From Acinetobacter baylyi DSM 14961 = CIP 107474 (lineage in GTDB: Bacteria; Pseudomonadota; Gammaproteobacteria; Pseudomonadales; Moraxellaceae): a DNA stretch of 64,000 bases. Below the pieces are notes generated by a model. That model worked only from the letters and a program-made list of their open reading frames with translations. It was not told the DNA's origin and did no database searches. The translations under genes were made by a program, and so were the position numbers. This document shows, one piece after another, positions 26,774 to 38,634 of the stretch; position 1 is the first letter of the stretch, and each line of letters begins with the position of its first letter. The stretch is taken from assembly GCF_000368685.1 (NCBI RefSeq), contig NZ_KB849631.1:1-64000 (forward strand), read 5' to 3'.

Positions 26774-26825
26774 GTTAATCATTTTAATTTTTTGGAATCA
26801 TCATGACCCAAAATCAAAATCTAAT

Positions 26826-27305
26826 TTACTGAGAAAGTGAAACAGTAGGTTTACTACAATTTCCATCTTGAGCTAATGTATATTCACCAATCGCTTTTTT
26901 ACCTTGAGCATCATCTACCAACTTTAAGTTAGCACCACCCACAAAAACACCTGGTTTAATGTATTGCTGAACAAAATACTGTTTTCCACTTTCTGCGTTC
27001 ACGACCAAATGATTTGGAGAAAACTCAGATTCCGTAGATAAGGTATGATTGCCTGCTAATACTTCTTTATAAAAAAACGTACCGCGTGCCGTTTCGCCGA
27101 GACATTTACCATCTAACCAGACATCTTTCTTCAATGCCGCACCGACCACACTATTTGAACGATAAACATAAATTGCAGCATTACCATCGCTTGGAGGCGC
27201 TAATTGTTTGGCTTTTTGAGCATTTATAGAGTCGGCTTGAGGAACCGATGCGCATCCCACAAATAAGCAAGAAATAACCAAGGGTAGACTTTGTTTGATT
27301 GTCAT
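26826..27305 (-). CDS. DUF2846-like lipoprotein
   Basis: A 159-residue protein starting at ATG 27305 with a GAGAG box; the longer frame adds 13 unlikely residues. It has a lipoprotein signal peptide with lipobox LFVGC (Cys at about 18). The mature domain has AAIYVYRSNSVVGAALKKDV and WLDGKCLGETARGTFFY, then beta strands, as in DUF2846 proteins found in many proteobacteria. Function is unknown. A terminator at 26752-26773 ends it, and its own promoter must lie between it and the atp terminator. Confidence 0.8.
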   Translation of the reverse strand: MTIKQSLPLVISCLFVGCASVPQADSINAQKAKQLAPPSDGNAAIYVYRSNSVVGAALKKDVWLDGKCLGETARGTFFYKEVLAGNHTLSTESEFSPNHLVVNAESGKQYFVQQYIKPGVFVGGANLKLVDDAQGKKAIGEYTLAQDGNCSKPTVSLSQ

Positions 27306-27407
27306 TATAAATCTCTCTAATGTGTTATTGGATAAATTAAGCAAAGTTAATTTACATTAAAATTACAAAAAATAAATACTTTCTACATATTTTATTTTAT
27401 ACAAAAA

Positions 27408-27429
27408 AAAGCCACCTGACGGTGGCTTT
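27408..27429. terminator. terminator of the atp operon (bidirectional)
   Basis: A 9-bp stem AAAGCCACC/GGTGGCTTT with a TGAC loop is flanked by A-run and T-run, giving a good terminator on both strands. It lies 20 bases past the atpC stop. Confidence 0.85.
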
Positions 27430-27448
27430 TTCAATCTTAAATCTTGGC

Positions 27449-27868
27449 TTAAAGCGCGCGATTTTTGATTTTGCGGATCGTTTCGAGCTGACCTGAGATC
27501 TCTGATAGAGATGCCAAAGCAGCAGCTGAGTCCAAATCACTCTTTTGGTTTGCAAGCAATTGTTCAGCATTTTTACGTGCTTCTAAAATTGCAGCTTCAT
27601 CCAAATTGTCTGCACGGATTGCAGTATCTGCAAGCACAGTCACAACATGAGGCTGAACTTCTAACACACCGCCTGATACATACACGATTTCTTCTGTACC
27701 ATTTTCCAACTGAACGCGGATCGGTCCTGGTTGGAGCAAGGTTACCAGTGGCGCGTGTCCAGGTAAAATACCCAACTCACCACCTGCACCTTTCGCGATC
27801 AACATCGTAACTTGTCCAGAGTAAATTGACTCTTTCACACTTACGACATCACATTGCATCGTCGCCAT
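27449..27868 (-). CDS. atpC: ATP synthase F1 epsilon subunit
   Basis: This 139-residue subunit of the central stalk links gamma to the c-ring and can inhibit ATP hydrolysis. The N-terminal beta barrel (about 1-85, with GELGILPGHAPLVTLLQPG) and the C-terminal two-helix domain are both present. It starts at ATG 27868 with a strong TAGGAGG box, 27 bp after atpD, and is the last gene of the operon. Confidence 0.97.
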   Translation of the reverse strand: MATMQCDVVSVKESIYSGQVTMLIAKGAGGELGILPGHAPLVTLLQPGPIRVQLENGTEEIVYVSGGVLEVQPHVVTVLADTAIRADNLDEAAILEARKNAEQLLANQKSDLDSAAALASLSEISGQLETIRKIKNRAL

Positions 27869-27895
27869 GAGAACCTCCTAAATTAGAGTTGCTAA

Positions 27896-29305
<1,410 letters not shown>

Positions 29306-29320
29306 TCAAACTTAATAATG

Positions 29321-30190
29321 TTAAACGGCAGCGGCACCGCCAACGATCTCGGAAATTTCCTGAGTAATCGCGGCTTGACGCAGCTTGTTGTAAATGAGTT
29401 GTAGGTCTTTAATCAATTGTCCTGCGTTGTCTGTCGCTGCTTTCATTGCGACCATACGAGCTGACTGCTCACATGCAACGTTTTCAATCACACCTTGATA
29501 AACCATCGACTCGATATAGCGAACCAACAAACCATTTAACAATTGTTCTGCTTCTGGTTCGTAGATATAGTCCCAACCATAAGTACGGTTGAGATCATCG
29601 CCTTCTGCTGCTGGTGCTAAAGGAACAAGTTGTTCTACTTTAGGCTGCTGCGTCATTGCATTGACGAAGCCATTTGATACGAGGTAGATACGATCCAACT
29701 CGCCTTTATCAAAGGCATCTAGCATAACTTGCACAGAGCCTGTCAACTGTTCAAGACTTGGCGCATCGCCAAGCTGGGTCGTTGCACCAAGCACTTTACC
29801 GCCGTAATTCTTAAAAAACGAAACCGCTTTTTGACCAATCAAAGCAAATTCAACTTCAATTGACTGCTCACGTTGTGCTTTGACATGCTGCACAACTTTC
29901 TTGAACAAGTTAATGTTCAAACCACCTGCCAAACCACGATCTGAAGACACCACGATATAGCCAACACGCTTTACTGGGCGATCAACCATATAACGGTGTT
30001 TGTATTCAGGGTTTGCTTGGACCAAGTGAGCAATTACACGGCGCATATTATCGGCATACGGACGGCCTTGAGCCATGCGCTCTTGCGCACGACGCATTTT
30101 AGAAGCAGCCACCATTTGCATCGCGCGAGTAATCTTTTGCGTGCTCTTGATACTGGCTACTTTGGCGCGAATTTCTTTTAAATTTGCCAT
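29321..30190 (-). CDS. atpG: ATP synthase F1 gamma subunit
   Basis: This 289-residue rotor subunit begins [20 protein letters not shown] and ends with the long C-terminal helix containing [16 protein letters not shown], both highly conserved. Its coiled coil turns inside the alpha3-beta3 ring. The gene is 77 bp after atpA and 30 bp before atpD. Confidence 0.97.
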   Translation of the reverse strand: MANLKEIRAKVASIKSTQKITRAMQMVAASKMRRAQERMAQGRPYADNMRRVIAHLVQANPEYKHRYMVDRPVKRVGYIVVSSDRGLAGGLNINLFKKVVQHVKAQREQSIEVEFALIGQKAVSFFKNYGGKVLGATTQLGDAPSLEQLTGSVQVMLDAFDKGELDRIYLVSNGFVNAMTQQPKVEQLVPLAPAAEGDDLNRTYGWDYIYEPEAEQLLNGLLVRYIESMVYQGVIENVACEQSARMVAMKAATDNAGQLIKDLQLIYNKLRQAAITQEISEIVGGAAAV

Positions 30191-30267
30191 ACGCTTAACC
30201 TAGTAGTCGAAAGCTCTTTCGAGCCTTCGAAGGTTGATCCGTGAACCAAACTTAACTAAAGATAAAC

Positions 30268-31812
30268 TTAGTAAGTTTGAGTCGCTTTGAAGCTCTCAAT
30301 ACCTGATTTGATTGCTGCTTCGATGTCTTTGTTGTAATCACCAGTTTCATCGATCTGTTTCATTAAAGGCGCATATTCAGAACGGAAGTAAGAAATTAGC
30401 GCAGCATCAAAGTCTACGATTTTCTTCACTTCTACGTCAGCCATATAGCCTTCATTAGATGCATAAACAGAAACAGCTTGGTCAGCAATTGAGTAAGGAG
30501 CATATTGCTTTTGCTTCATTAACTCAGTTACACGTTGACCATGTTCAAGCTGTTTACGTGTTGCTTCGTCAAGGTCAGAAGCAAACTGAGCAAACGCAGC
30601 CAATTCACGGTATTGCGCAAGAGCGGTACGGATACCACCAGACAACTTCTTGATGATCTTGGTTTGAGCTGAACCACCAACACGCGATACCGAAATACCC
30701 GCGTTCACAGCAGGACGAATACCCGCGTTGAACAATGATGTTTCAAGGAAGATCTGACCATCAGTAATCGAAATTACGTTGGTTGGTACGAATGCAGATA
30801 CGTCACCCGCTTGAGTTTCAATGATTGGCAATGCAGTCAAAGAACCAGTTTGACCTGTTACTGCGCCATTCGTGAATTTCTCAACATAATCTGCTGAAAC
30901 GCGCGAAGCACGCTCAAGAAGACGTGAGTGAAGATAGAATACGTCACCTGGATATGCTTCACGACCTGGTGGACGACGTAGAAGCAATGAGATTTGACGG
31001 TAAGCAACAGCTTGTTTAGACAAATCATCATAAATGATCAACGCATCTTCACCGCGGTCACGGAAGTATTCACCCATAGTACAGCCAGAATACGGAGCAA
31101 GATACTGCATTGCAGCAGGATCAGCCGCCGCAGCCGCGACAACAGTGGTATACGCCATAGCGCCAGTTTCTTCAAGCTTACGTACCACGTTTGCGATGGT
31201 CGATTGTTTTTGACCAATTGCAACATATACGCATTTAATGCCAGAGTGTTTCTGAGCGATGATCGCATCGATCGCCATTGCTGTTTTACCAGTTTGGCGG
31301 TCACCAATGATCAACTCACGCTGACCACGACCTACAGGGATCATGGTATCCACTGATTTATAACCAGTTTGAACAGGTTCGTCGACTGACTGACGCCAAA
31401 TTACACCTGGTGCTACTTTTTCAACAGCATCAGTAAGTTTTGCATCAATAGGGCCTTTACCATCAATCGGGTTACCCAAAGCATCGACCACACGGCCAAG
31501 TAGTTCAGGACCCACTGGTACTTCAAGTACACGACCTGTACAACGCGCTTTTTGACCTTCTTGAAGGCTTAGGTAGTTACCTAAAACAACGGCACCCACT
31601 GAATCCTGTTCTAGGTTCAGTGCCATACCAAATAAGCCGCCGTCGAATTCGATCATTTCACCGTACATTGCATCAGCAAGACCGTGAATGCGCACGATAC
31701 CGTCAGATACCATAACAATGGTACCTTCATTCTTCGCGGTCGCGCTGGTGTCCAGATCGCCGATACGCTGTTTAATGAGCGCACTGATCTCGGATGGATT
31801 CAGTTGTTGCAT
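30268..31812 (-). CDS. atpA: ATP synthase F1 alpha subunit
   Basis: The 514-residue non-catalytic nucleotide-binding subunit. ATG 31812 ([10 protein letters not shown]) gives the family start; the longer frame adds five residues with no support. Walker A GDRQTGKT is at about 169-176, and [10 protein letters not shown] and the [20 protein letters not shown] stretch are conserved. It alternates with beta in the F1 head. It lies 45 bp after atpH. Confidence 0.98.
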   Translation of the reverse strand: MQQLNPSEISALIKQRIGDLDTSATAKNEGTIVMVSDGIVRIHGLADAMYGEMIEFDGGLFGMALNLEQDSVGAVVLGNYLSLQEGQKARCTGRVLEVPVGPELLGRVVDALGNPIDGKGPIDAKLTDAVEKVAPGVIWRQSVDEPVQTGYKSVDTMIPVGRGQRELIIGDRQTGKTAMAIDAIIAQKHSGIKCVYVAIGQKQSTIANVVRKLEETGAMAYTTVVAAAAADPAAMQYLAPYSGCTMGEYFRDRGEDALIIYDDLSKQAVAYRQISLLLRRPPGREAYPGDVFYLHSRLLERASRVSADYVEKFTNGAVTGQTGSLTALPIIETQAGDVSAFVPTNVISITDGQIFLETSLFNAGIRPAVNAGISVSRVGGSAQTKIIKKLSGGIRTALAQYRELAAFAQFASDLDEATRKQLEHGQRVTELMKQKQYAPYSIADQAVSVYASNEGYMADVEVKKIVDFDAALISYFRSEYAPLMKQIDETGDYNKDIEAAIKSGIESFKATQTY

Positions 31813-31857
31813 TGCGCTATTCCTCAATCTTTTTAAAGTTCAGTCTTCTTTAATGCA

Positions 31858-32394
31858 TTATGCAAGAAGACGAGTCCGCATTTTTTCAAGCTTGTTCAGC
31901 GCAGAATCATCTATCACTTGATCGCCTGCACGAATAACAACACCTGCAATCAATGCAGGCTTGACTTCTACTGAAATCGTCACAGAGCTGTTATAACGCT
32001 TTTCGAGAGCAGTCTTTAACAGTTGTTCTTGTTCAGCAGACAATGGAAATGCCGATTCAATCACGACATCAACCACATTGTTATTCTGTGATTTAAGCTC
32101 TTCGTATTCTTCTGCGATTTCTGGCAAAAGAATCAAACGATCATTATCAGCAAGAAGCGTCAAAAAGTTTGACACTGCTTGTGACTGATCTTCACCTAAA
32201 ATTTTAGCGAAAAGCTCAACCTGCTCCGAAGGAGTAAGTTCAGGACGATTCAAATAAGCGGAAAATGCTTCATCTTGCACCGCTGCACTGAGCACTTGTA
32301 ATGCTGTGGACCAGTTATCTGTCGCACCCTGCTCAGAAGCGTAAGCAAAAGCTGCTTTAGCGTACGGGCGTGCCAACGTCAAGAGTTCAGCCAT
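31858..32394 (-). CDS. atpH: ATP synthase F1 delta subunit
   Basis: This 178-residue subunit forms the top of the peripheral stalk. The helical N-domain ([12 protein letters not shown]) and the C-terminal signature region [20 protein letters not shown] are both present. It is encoded 11 bp after atpF. Confidence 0.96.
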   Translation of the reverse strand: MAELLTLARPYAKAAFAYASEQGATDNWSTALQVLSAAVQDEAFSAYLNRPELTPSEQVELFAKILGEDQSQAVSNFLTLLADNDRLILLPEIAEEYEELKSQNNNVVDVVIESAFPLSAEQEQLLKTALEKRYNSSVTISVEVKPALIAGVVIRAGDQVIDDSALNKLEKMRTRLLA

Positions 32395-32405
32395 ACTTCC
32401 CTCGC

Positions 32406-32876
32406 TTAAAGTTTAGCAGCCAGCTGTTCAAGCATGGCAGCATGAGCTTGTTGATCAACTTGCTGGTTCAGAATTTTCTCTGCACCATCAACGGCCAAAG
32501 CAGCCACTTGTTGACGTAATTCTTCACGAGCAGCATTAATTTCTTGATCAACAGTCTCTTTAGATTGTTGACGAATACGTTCACCTTCAGCAGTTGCCTG
32601 GGTGCGCGCCTCTTCAATCAATTGTGCCGCACGACGGTTCGCTTGTTCGATCAATTGAGCCGCTTGTGCTTTCGCAGCATCAAGCTCTTGCTTAACTTGC
32701 GCCTGAGCATCAGCTAAATCAGCTTTTGCTTTTTCGGCAGCATTTAAGCCATCAGCGATTTTGCGCTGACGCTCACTAATCGCATTGATTAGTGGTGGCC
32801 AAACGAATTTCATGCAGAATGCGACAAAAATCGCAAATGCAATCGCCTGACCAATCAATGTGAGGTTAATATTCAT
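32406..32876 (-). CDS. atpF: ATP synthase F0 b subunit
   Basis: This 156-residue peripheral-stalk subunit has one N-terminal membrane segment (about 5-25, [16 protein letters not shown]) and a long, charged, Ala/Gln-rich coiled coil that dimerises and reaches F1. Length is typical. It lies between atpE and atpH. Confidence 0.96.
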   Translation of the reverse strand: MNINLTLIGQAIAFAIFVAFCMKFVWPPLINAISERQRKIADGLNAAEKAKADLADAQAQVKQELDAAKAQAAQLIEQANRRAAQLIEEARTQATAEGERIRQQSKETVDQEINAAREELRQQVAALAVDGAEKILNQQVDQQAHAAMLEQLAAKL

Positions 32877-32915
32877 AGCAATTCCTCAAAATGGTGGATT
32901 TCGGAATTAAGATGA

Positions 32916-33194
<279 letters not shown>

Positions 33195-33245
33195 TTAAAC
33201 TAAAAAATGTGCCCAACCATCCCTTTGATAGTCAGGCAAAAACCA

Positions 33246-34124
<879 letters not shown>

Positions 34125-34224
34125 TCACACCTGGTCAATGTCAATTACTAAAAAGAGCAGGACGAATATCGCGTGCTGCCTGATATCTCGTCACACTCAA
34201 AAAATTTTTCAACTTTTGATGTGT

Positions 34225-34623
34225 CTAAACTCGTTTTTGTAGACGTGACACCCAAAACGGAGCGACCCACGACATGGTTTGAACGAGAATAAAACCACAA
34301 AACAATGCCACCGGTGATAACGGTTTGACGTTGCTTAAAATTAAAATAAATCCAACGATCACGACTGCAAACTTCCCCAACATGCCTCGATACATGTTTG
34401 AGAGAACTTGTCTAGATGCTCTCGCCCCCGATGTTCGGAATGATTGCCAAGAGAAATAACAGTATGCAATCCAGCAAACTAAAGCTCCTAGTGCAGCACT
34501 GAGTGCGGCAGTAGAATCTTTTATTCCCCATGCAACCAAGGCAGAAACAGGGATCATTAATGCTTGTAAGAAGACTATTGCTTTCGCTAATCGTCGGTCA
34601 ATCAAGCGACTAGGTCGGCTCAT
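34225..34623 (-). CDS. atpI: ATP synthase I protein
   Basis: This 132-residue membrane protein has four hydrophobic segments and sits first in the operon, where atpI is found in most proteobacteria; it helps c-ring or complex assembly. Its sequence is poorly conserved, so the call rests on position, size and topology. It begins 60-70 bases after the predicted atp promoter. Confidence 0.85.
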   Translation of the reverse strand: MSRPSRLIDRRLAKAIVFLQALMIPVSALVAWGIKDSTAALSAALGALVCWIAYCYFSWQSFRTSGARASRQVLSNMYRGMLGKFAVVIVGFILILSNVKPLSPVALFCGFILVQTMSWVAPFWVSRLQKRV

Positions 34624-34687
34624 TGTTTATCCACTCACAGCATGAATGCTTGACAAGTTTCGCTGTTGATCGTTTTTAATCGCAGGC

Positions 34688-34716
34688 ATTATAGAGCCCC
34701 CCCCCTAAACATGCAA
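34688..34716 (-). promoter_or_regulatory. predicted atp operon promoter with G9 spacer tract
   Basis: On the minus strand, -35 TTGCAT (34711-34716) and a perfect -10 TATAAT (34688-34693) are separated by exactly 17 bp. Nine of those bases are an uninterrupted G run (34697-34705). Transcription would start near 34681, about 58 bases before the atpI ATG. Two direct copies of TAGGTCGGG lie upstream (34723-34731 and 34759-34767). Confidence 0.65.
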
Positions 34717-34795
34717 TCATTTCCCGACCTAAGTCATGTTTTTTTCTAAGATTACTTGCCCGACCTAGAGTGTTAACCGATTCACAATAACCAAG

Positions 34796-35638
34796 TTATT
34801 TGCTTGCGCTTTGCACACATTTCACGGTTTGACTGGCTAATTTTTGCCAAGCGACGATAAAGTCACTTTCACCTGTCAGACTTTCGTCTACTGCTTCAAA
34901 CACAATTGGGTTTAGCTTTTGATATTGATTTTTACTGGCATGTGCTTCTGCCATCAGACACATACGTTCACTTGGACGATTATCATTTAAATACTTGATC
35001 TGAGCCACAGTGGGTGCAACATGCGGATCATCTGTCATGGCACCTGCAAATTTCAAATTAAGGGCACGCTCTAGATATTGATAGGCATCATGATATGACC
35101 AGTAAGGTTTTGGACTGGCTGTTGTATTATAGGGTTGGGCAGCTTGTAGCATTTCACGCGCAAATTTACGCGCGTTATTCCAGTATTTGGTTTGATTTTC
35201 TGGCATTTGTTGTGAACGCAAAGCTGCTATAAAGAATCCAATACGAATAGCATTATTTGGATCGAGCCACACATGTGTGTCGACTGTATTTGGAATAGGT
35301 ACACCACGTGTAGTTCGTTGTGGAAGTCCCGTTACAATTTGAGAATTGATGATAGAAATCGCTTTCGGGTTGTTATCAAGCAGCTTAGCTAAAGGCGCTT
35401 CATGAGTTTTACCCAACCAGACCACCAATGATGCATCCTGAATGGCTTTACGATGTGCTGGAGTCAGTTGAATATCGTGTCCACTTTGATTACCTAACAA
35501 TAGTTGGGGTTCTTCTACCCCCTGTGTGACTTCTTTGGCGATCAAATATAAAGGATGCGTTGAAACCACAAGTGGTCCTTGAGCCCAACTTACCGCACTT
35601 ACCAAAGTAACAAAACACATTAGCGCAAATCGCAACAT
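34796..35638 (-). CDS. znuA: zinc ABC transporter substrate-binding protein
   Basis: A 280-residue periplasmic protein of the cluster A-I metal-binding family. ATG 35638 is used; the longer frame needs a TTG. A signal peptide (about 1-19, ending WAQG) is followed by metal-ligand regions: SGHDIQLTPAH, VDTHVWLDP and YWSYHDAYQYLE supply His residues, and a C-terminal acidic residue completes the site. The His-rich loop of many ZnuA proteins is missing, so this is a short-loop form. It is divergent from zur, with a Zur box between (35664-35686), so it should be derepressed under zinc starvation. Confidence 0.9.
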   Translation of the reverse strand: MLRFALMCFVTLVSAVSWAQGPLVVSTHPLYLIAKEVTQGVEEPQLLLGNQSGHDIQLTPAHRKAIQDASLVVWLGKTHEAPLAKLLDNNPKAISIINSQIVTGLPQRTTRGVPIPNTVDTHVWLDPNNAIRIGFFIAALRSQQMPENQTKYWNNARKFAREMLQAAQPYNTTASPKPYWSYHDAYQYLERALNLKFAGAMTDDPHVAPTVAQIKYLNDNRPSERMCLMAEAHASKNQYQKLNPIVFEAVDESLTGESDFIVAWQKLASQTVKCVQSASK

Positions 35639-35663
35639 GACAAACCACAAATCTTAATTTTGA

Positions 35664-35686
35664 CTTGTGTTATATTATAACAAATT
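35664..35686. promoter_or_regulatory. Zur box
   Basis: TGTTATATTATAACA (35668-35682) is a perfect 7-bp inverted repeat around one base. It matches the gammaproteobacterial Zur consensus core and is placed between the divergent znuA and zur-znuCB genes. Zinc-loaded Zur would repress both. Confidence 0.8.
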
Positions 35687-35760
35687 CGTAAAAACACCTA
35701 CGCCTAATCGAAACATCTATGAGTTCATGTTAATATTTGGTAAAAATCTGAGGTTGTCTT

Positions 35761-36249
35761 ATGAGCTCCTGTTCACACGAACATCACAATGCATTACATG
35801 GTGTGCATGACCATCACAATGTGGCTGCTCGTCTCGCTGAAGCAGAGAGCTTATGTGCTGCAACAGGCGCACGTTTAACACCTTTACGTAAAGAGGTTCT
35901 CGGTTTAATCCTCAATGCGTCAGGTCCAGTGGGTGCTTATGATTTGCTCGCCAAGATTAAAAGTGATACTGACCGCCCAGCTGCACCACCAACTGTATAT
36001 CGCACATTAGACTTCTTATTAGAAAAAGGTCTAATACATAGATTAACTTCTATTAATGCCTATATTCCTTGCTGTCATCCACGTGAAGGACACCAAGCCG
36101 CATTTTTAATTTGTACAGAATGCCATGTCGTCAAGGAAGCCTCATCTGAAGGTTTGATGAATCAGTTGAACCAGCTTGCCAAGTCTGACCAGTTTATTGC
36201 GCAACATACGATTATTGAAATTTCTGGAAAATGTCAGCAGTGCAAATAA
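35761..36249 (+). CDS. zur: zinc uptake regulator, Fur family
   Basis: A 162-residue Fur-family repressor. The winged helix (about 35-100) contains RLTPLRKEVLGLI and PPTVYRTLDFLLEKGLIHRL. The dimerisation domain has a structural zinc site formed by two CxxC pairs (CTEC and CQQC, the last four residues but one). The N-terminus is unusually His-rich (SHEHHNALHGVHDHH). The CHPREGH region supplies sensory ligands. It is first in an operon with znuC and znuB; its end overlaps znuC by 19 bp. Confidence 0.92.
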   Translation: MSSCSHEHHNALHGVHDHHNVAARLAEAESLCAATGARLTPLRKEVLGLILNASGPVGAYDLLAKIKSDTDRPAAPPTVYRTLDFLLEKGLIHRLTSINAYIPCCHPREGHQAAFLICTECHVVKEASSEGLMNQLNQLAKSDQFIAQHTIIEISGKCQQCK

Positions 36250-37019
36250 GTCCGATAGCGCCCGAACTCATCCGCCTTGAAAATATTTATGTTCATCGCG
36301 ACGAGCGTGATATTTTAAAAAATATCGACTTTTCATTACATCAAAATGAAATTGTGACCTTAATTGGTCCTAACGGTGCAGGAAAATCGACACTGATTAA
36401 AATTTTGCTGGGTATTATCTTCCCAAACAAAGGCAAAGTCATCGCCAAGAAAAAACTTAAAATGGCGTATGTTCCTCAAAAGTTTAATCCATCACACAGT
36501 TTACCTTTACGGGTTTGTGACTTGCTTGATCTGGAAAAATGCAGTGCCACGCTACGTGAAGAAATTATTCAAGATACTGGTATCTCCAAACTACAGACCG
36601 CCAAGGTTCAGCAACTTTCAGGTGGAGAGCGACAACGTGTATTGTTGGCACGTGCGTTACTACGCCAGCCAGATATTTTAGTGTTGGATGAACCCATGCA
36701 AGGTCTGGATATCCAGTCTGAAGCTGAACTTTATGAATATGTACGCAGCCTGCCTGAACGTTATGGTTGTGCCATTTTGATGGTATCTCACGATCTGCAA
36801 TGGGTGATGCAAGGGACACAACGTGTAGTGTGTCTAAACAAGCATATTTGTTGTAGTGGTCTACCCGAAAGTGTCCAACAGCATCCAGAATATCTTGCTA
36901 TTTTTGGTGGTCAGCGCGTTCCTTATCAGCATCATCATGATCATTGTGCACACGGTGACCATGTTGAACAATGTAATCATATCGATCATCCTCATATTCA
37001 CCCAGAACCGGAAGCCTAA
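36231..37019 (+). CDS. znuC: zinc ABC transporter ATP-binding protein with His-rich tail
   Basis: A 262-residue ATPase with Walker A GPNGAGKST (about 45-53), signature LSGGERQRVLLARALL, Walker B ILVLDEPMQGLD and the switch His in VSHDL. It energises ZnuB. The last 35 residues are a His/Asp/Cys-rich tail (HHHDHCAHGDH, then further His pairs) that could bind zinc in the cytoplasm; tails of this kind occur in some ZnuC proteins. The ATG at 36231 lies inside the zur reading frame (19-bp overlap), suggesting translational coupling. It ends 2 bases before znuB. Confidence 0.94.
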   Translation: MSAVQISPIAPELIRLENIYVHRDERDILKNIDFSLHQNEIVTLIGPNGAGKSTLIKILLGIIFPNKGKVIAKKKLKMAYVPQKFNPSHSLPLRVCDLLDLEKCSATLREEIIQDTGISKLQTAKVQQLSGGERQRVLLARALLRQPDILVLDEPMQGLDIQSEAELYEYVRSLPERYGCAILMVSHDLQWVMQGTQRVVCLNKHICCSGLPESVQQHPEYLAIFGGQRVPYQHHHDHCAHGDHVEQCNHIDHPHIHPEPEA

Positions 37020-37021
37020 GT

Positions 37022-37837
37022 ATGACCGAATGGTTACAACTCCTTCTCCCCGCATGGACGATGGGCAGTCTGCTGGTTTTTCTAACGGCTCCTCTGGGCT
37101 GTCTCATGCTGTGGCGCAGGATGTCTTTTTTTGCAGATACCATGGCGCACGGTACATTACTCGGTGTCGCGGTTGCAGGTGCATTGAGTTTGCCGTTATG
37201 GTTTGGTGTGACCCTGTTGGCTTTATTACTGGTCGGAATTTTATGGGTCTTACATGATCCACGCTTACCCAATGATGCACTTCTGGCCTTATGTTCGGCT
37301 ACCCTACTCTGTTCTGGCTTACTATTTATTCAATACTTACCGAGTTTAAGACCTGAATTGCTCAGCTATTTATTTGGGGACTTACTGACTATCAATTGGG
37401 ATGAGCTTCCAATCTTTATTGTCGTCATCGGATTTGCACTGACAATATTATACCGCTATTGGCAACCCCAGATTCAAATTGCGATTGACCCAGATATCGC
37501 CATTAGTGAAGGTGTGAATGCCAAATGGCAGCGTCTCATTTTTATGTTACTACTCGCACTGTTTACAGTATTGGCTCTTCGTGCGGTTGGCTCCTTACTC
37601 ATGGGCGCTTTGCTGGTGATTCCAGCCCTTACCGCACGACTGGTAGCACATTCACCTAAACAAATGGTGATCTGGGCTTTTGTCTTTGCTCAACTGGGGG
37701 TGAGTGTAGGGCTTTGGTCCAGTGCTGGTTTAAACATCGCCACAGGTCTGAGTATTGTGCTTTGCATGTCGATACTGTTTGGCGGAATTTTTTTATTTCA
37801 GAAAATCAAAGCCAAACGTCAGACTCATTCTATTTAG
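37022..37837 (+). CDS. znuB: zinc ABC transporter permease
   Basis: A 271-residue membrane protein of the ABC-3 family with about eight hydrophobic segments. GCLMLWRRMSFFADTMAHGT near the N-terminus and AVGSLLMGALLVIPALTAR near residue 185 are family signatures. It forms the channel for zinc delivered by ZnuA. It is the last gene of the zur-znuC-znuB operon, separated from znuC by 2 bases. Confidence 0.94.
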   Translation: MTEWLQLLLPAWTMGSLLVFLTAPLGCLMLWRRMSFFADTMAHGTLLGVAVAGALSLPLWFGVTLLALLLVGILWVLHDPRLPNDALLALCSATLLCSGLLFIQYLPSLRPELLSYLFGDLLTINWDELPIFIVVIGFALTILYRYWQPQIQIAIDPDIAISEGVNAKWQRLIFMLLLALFTVLALRAVGSLLMGALLVIPALTARLVAHSPKQMVIWAFVFAQLGVSVGLWSSAGLNIATGLSIVLCMSILFGGIFLFQKIKAKRQTHSI

Positions 37838-37839
37838 AA

Positions 37840-38466
37840 TTATTGAGCCTGATGTACAAGACTTAATAGGAAGGCAGCGCCACTAAACATAACAGCAAAA
37901 CTCCGATTCAGATATTTTTGTTGTCGCGGTGAGCGCAGCAGTCGCATTACCTTGGCAGCCAGCCCTGTATAACCTGCCATAACTATCAGATCAATCAATA
38001 TCATGGTAACCGCCATAATCGCGTATTGCGGTGCTTGTGGGCGGGTTAAGTCAATAAATTGTGGCAACACCGCCAACAAGAACACCATCGCTTTCGGATT
38101 ACTAATATTCACAATAAAGCCTTTAATTATAAGGCGTTGACGTGAGATTTCATGTTGCTCAGATTGAATCTGAATGGGCTGAGCAGGAGCCGTCCACTGT
38201 AAATAAGCCAAATACAACAAATAACCAATACCAAACCATTTCACCAGCAAAAATGCCCATGGTGTAGTGGTAAATAGCATTCCTACGCCTGCGGCAACAA
38301 TACCAATCTGAACCAAAAGTGCCAATTGCAAACCGAGTGCATTCCAATAACCACGGCAAAAGCCATAATTTAAACCACTCGACATTGAGGCAATAGCGCC
38401 TGCGCCAGGAGATAGACTAATCACCCAGCACGCCAACATAAATCCTATCCAAATCTGAAACGACAT
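37840..38466 (-). CDS. LysE/RhtB family exporter
   Basis: A 208-residue inner-membrane protein with six hydrophobic segments. The N-terminal SLSPGAGAIASMSSGLNYG and the GFIVNISNPKAMVFLLAVLPQF stretch (about 115-136) are the family motifs. These proteins export amino acids such as homoserine, threonine or lysine; substrate not determined. Its stop is convergent with znuB, 2 bases away. Confidence 0.9.
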   Translation of the reverse strand: MSFQIWIGFMLACWVISLSPGAGAIASMSSGLNYGFCRGYWNALGLQLALLVQIGIVAAGVGMLFTTTPWAFLLVKWFGIGYLLYLAYLQWTAPAQPIQIQSEQHEISRQRLIIKGFIVNISNPKAMVFLLAVLPQFIDLTRPQAPQYAIMAVTMILIDLIVMAGYTGLAAKVMRLLRSPRQQKYLNRSFAVMFSGAAFLLSLVHQAQ

Positions 38467-38634
38467 AACCCAAAAATAAAGGAAAAAATTGATTATACCC
38501 TGTTACATTGATTCGATTCTAATTGATCCGATTGTTGTCATCGATAAAAATATCCTTGCTGGGTATTTAATGCACTCAAAAGATACGGCACAATAGCGAA
38601 ATACTGAATGTAAATAATAATTTAGGAGCCACTG

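Noticed and set aside
34697..34705. G run as a sequencing or assembly error
   Set aside because: This cannot be excluded, but exactly 17 bp between consensus -35 and -10 elements argues that the length is real; kept as a finding with that caveat.
36856..37257. 133-codon open frame overlapping znuC and znuB
   Set aside because: It spans two well-supported genes in another frame; znuC and znuB have full domain motifs.
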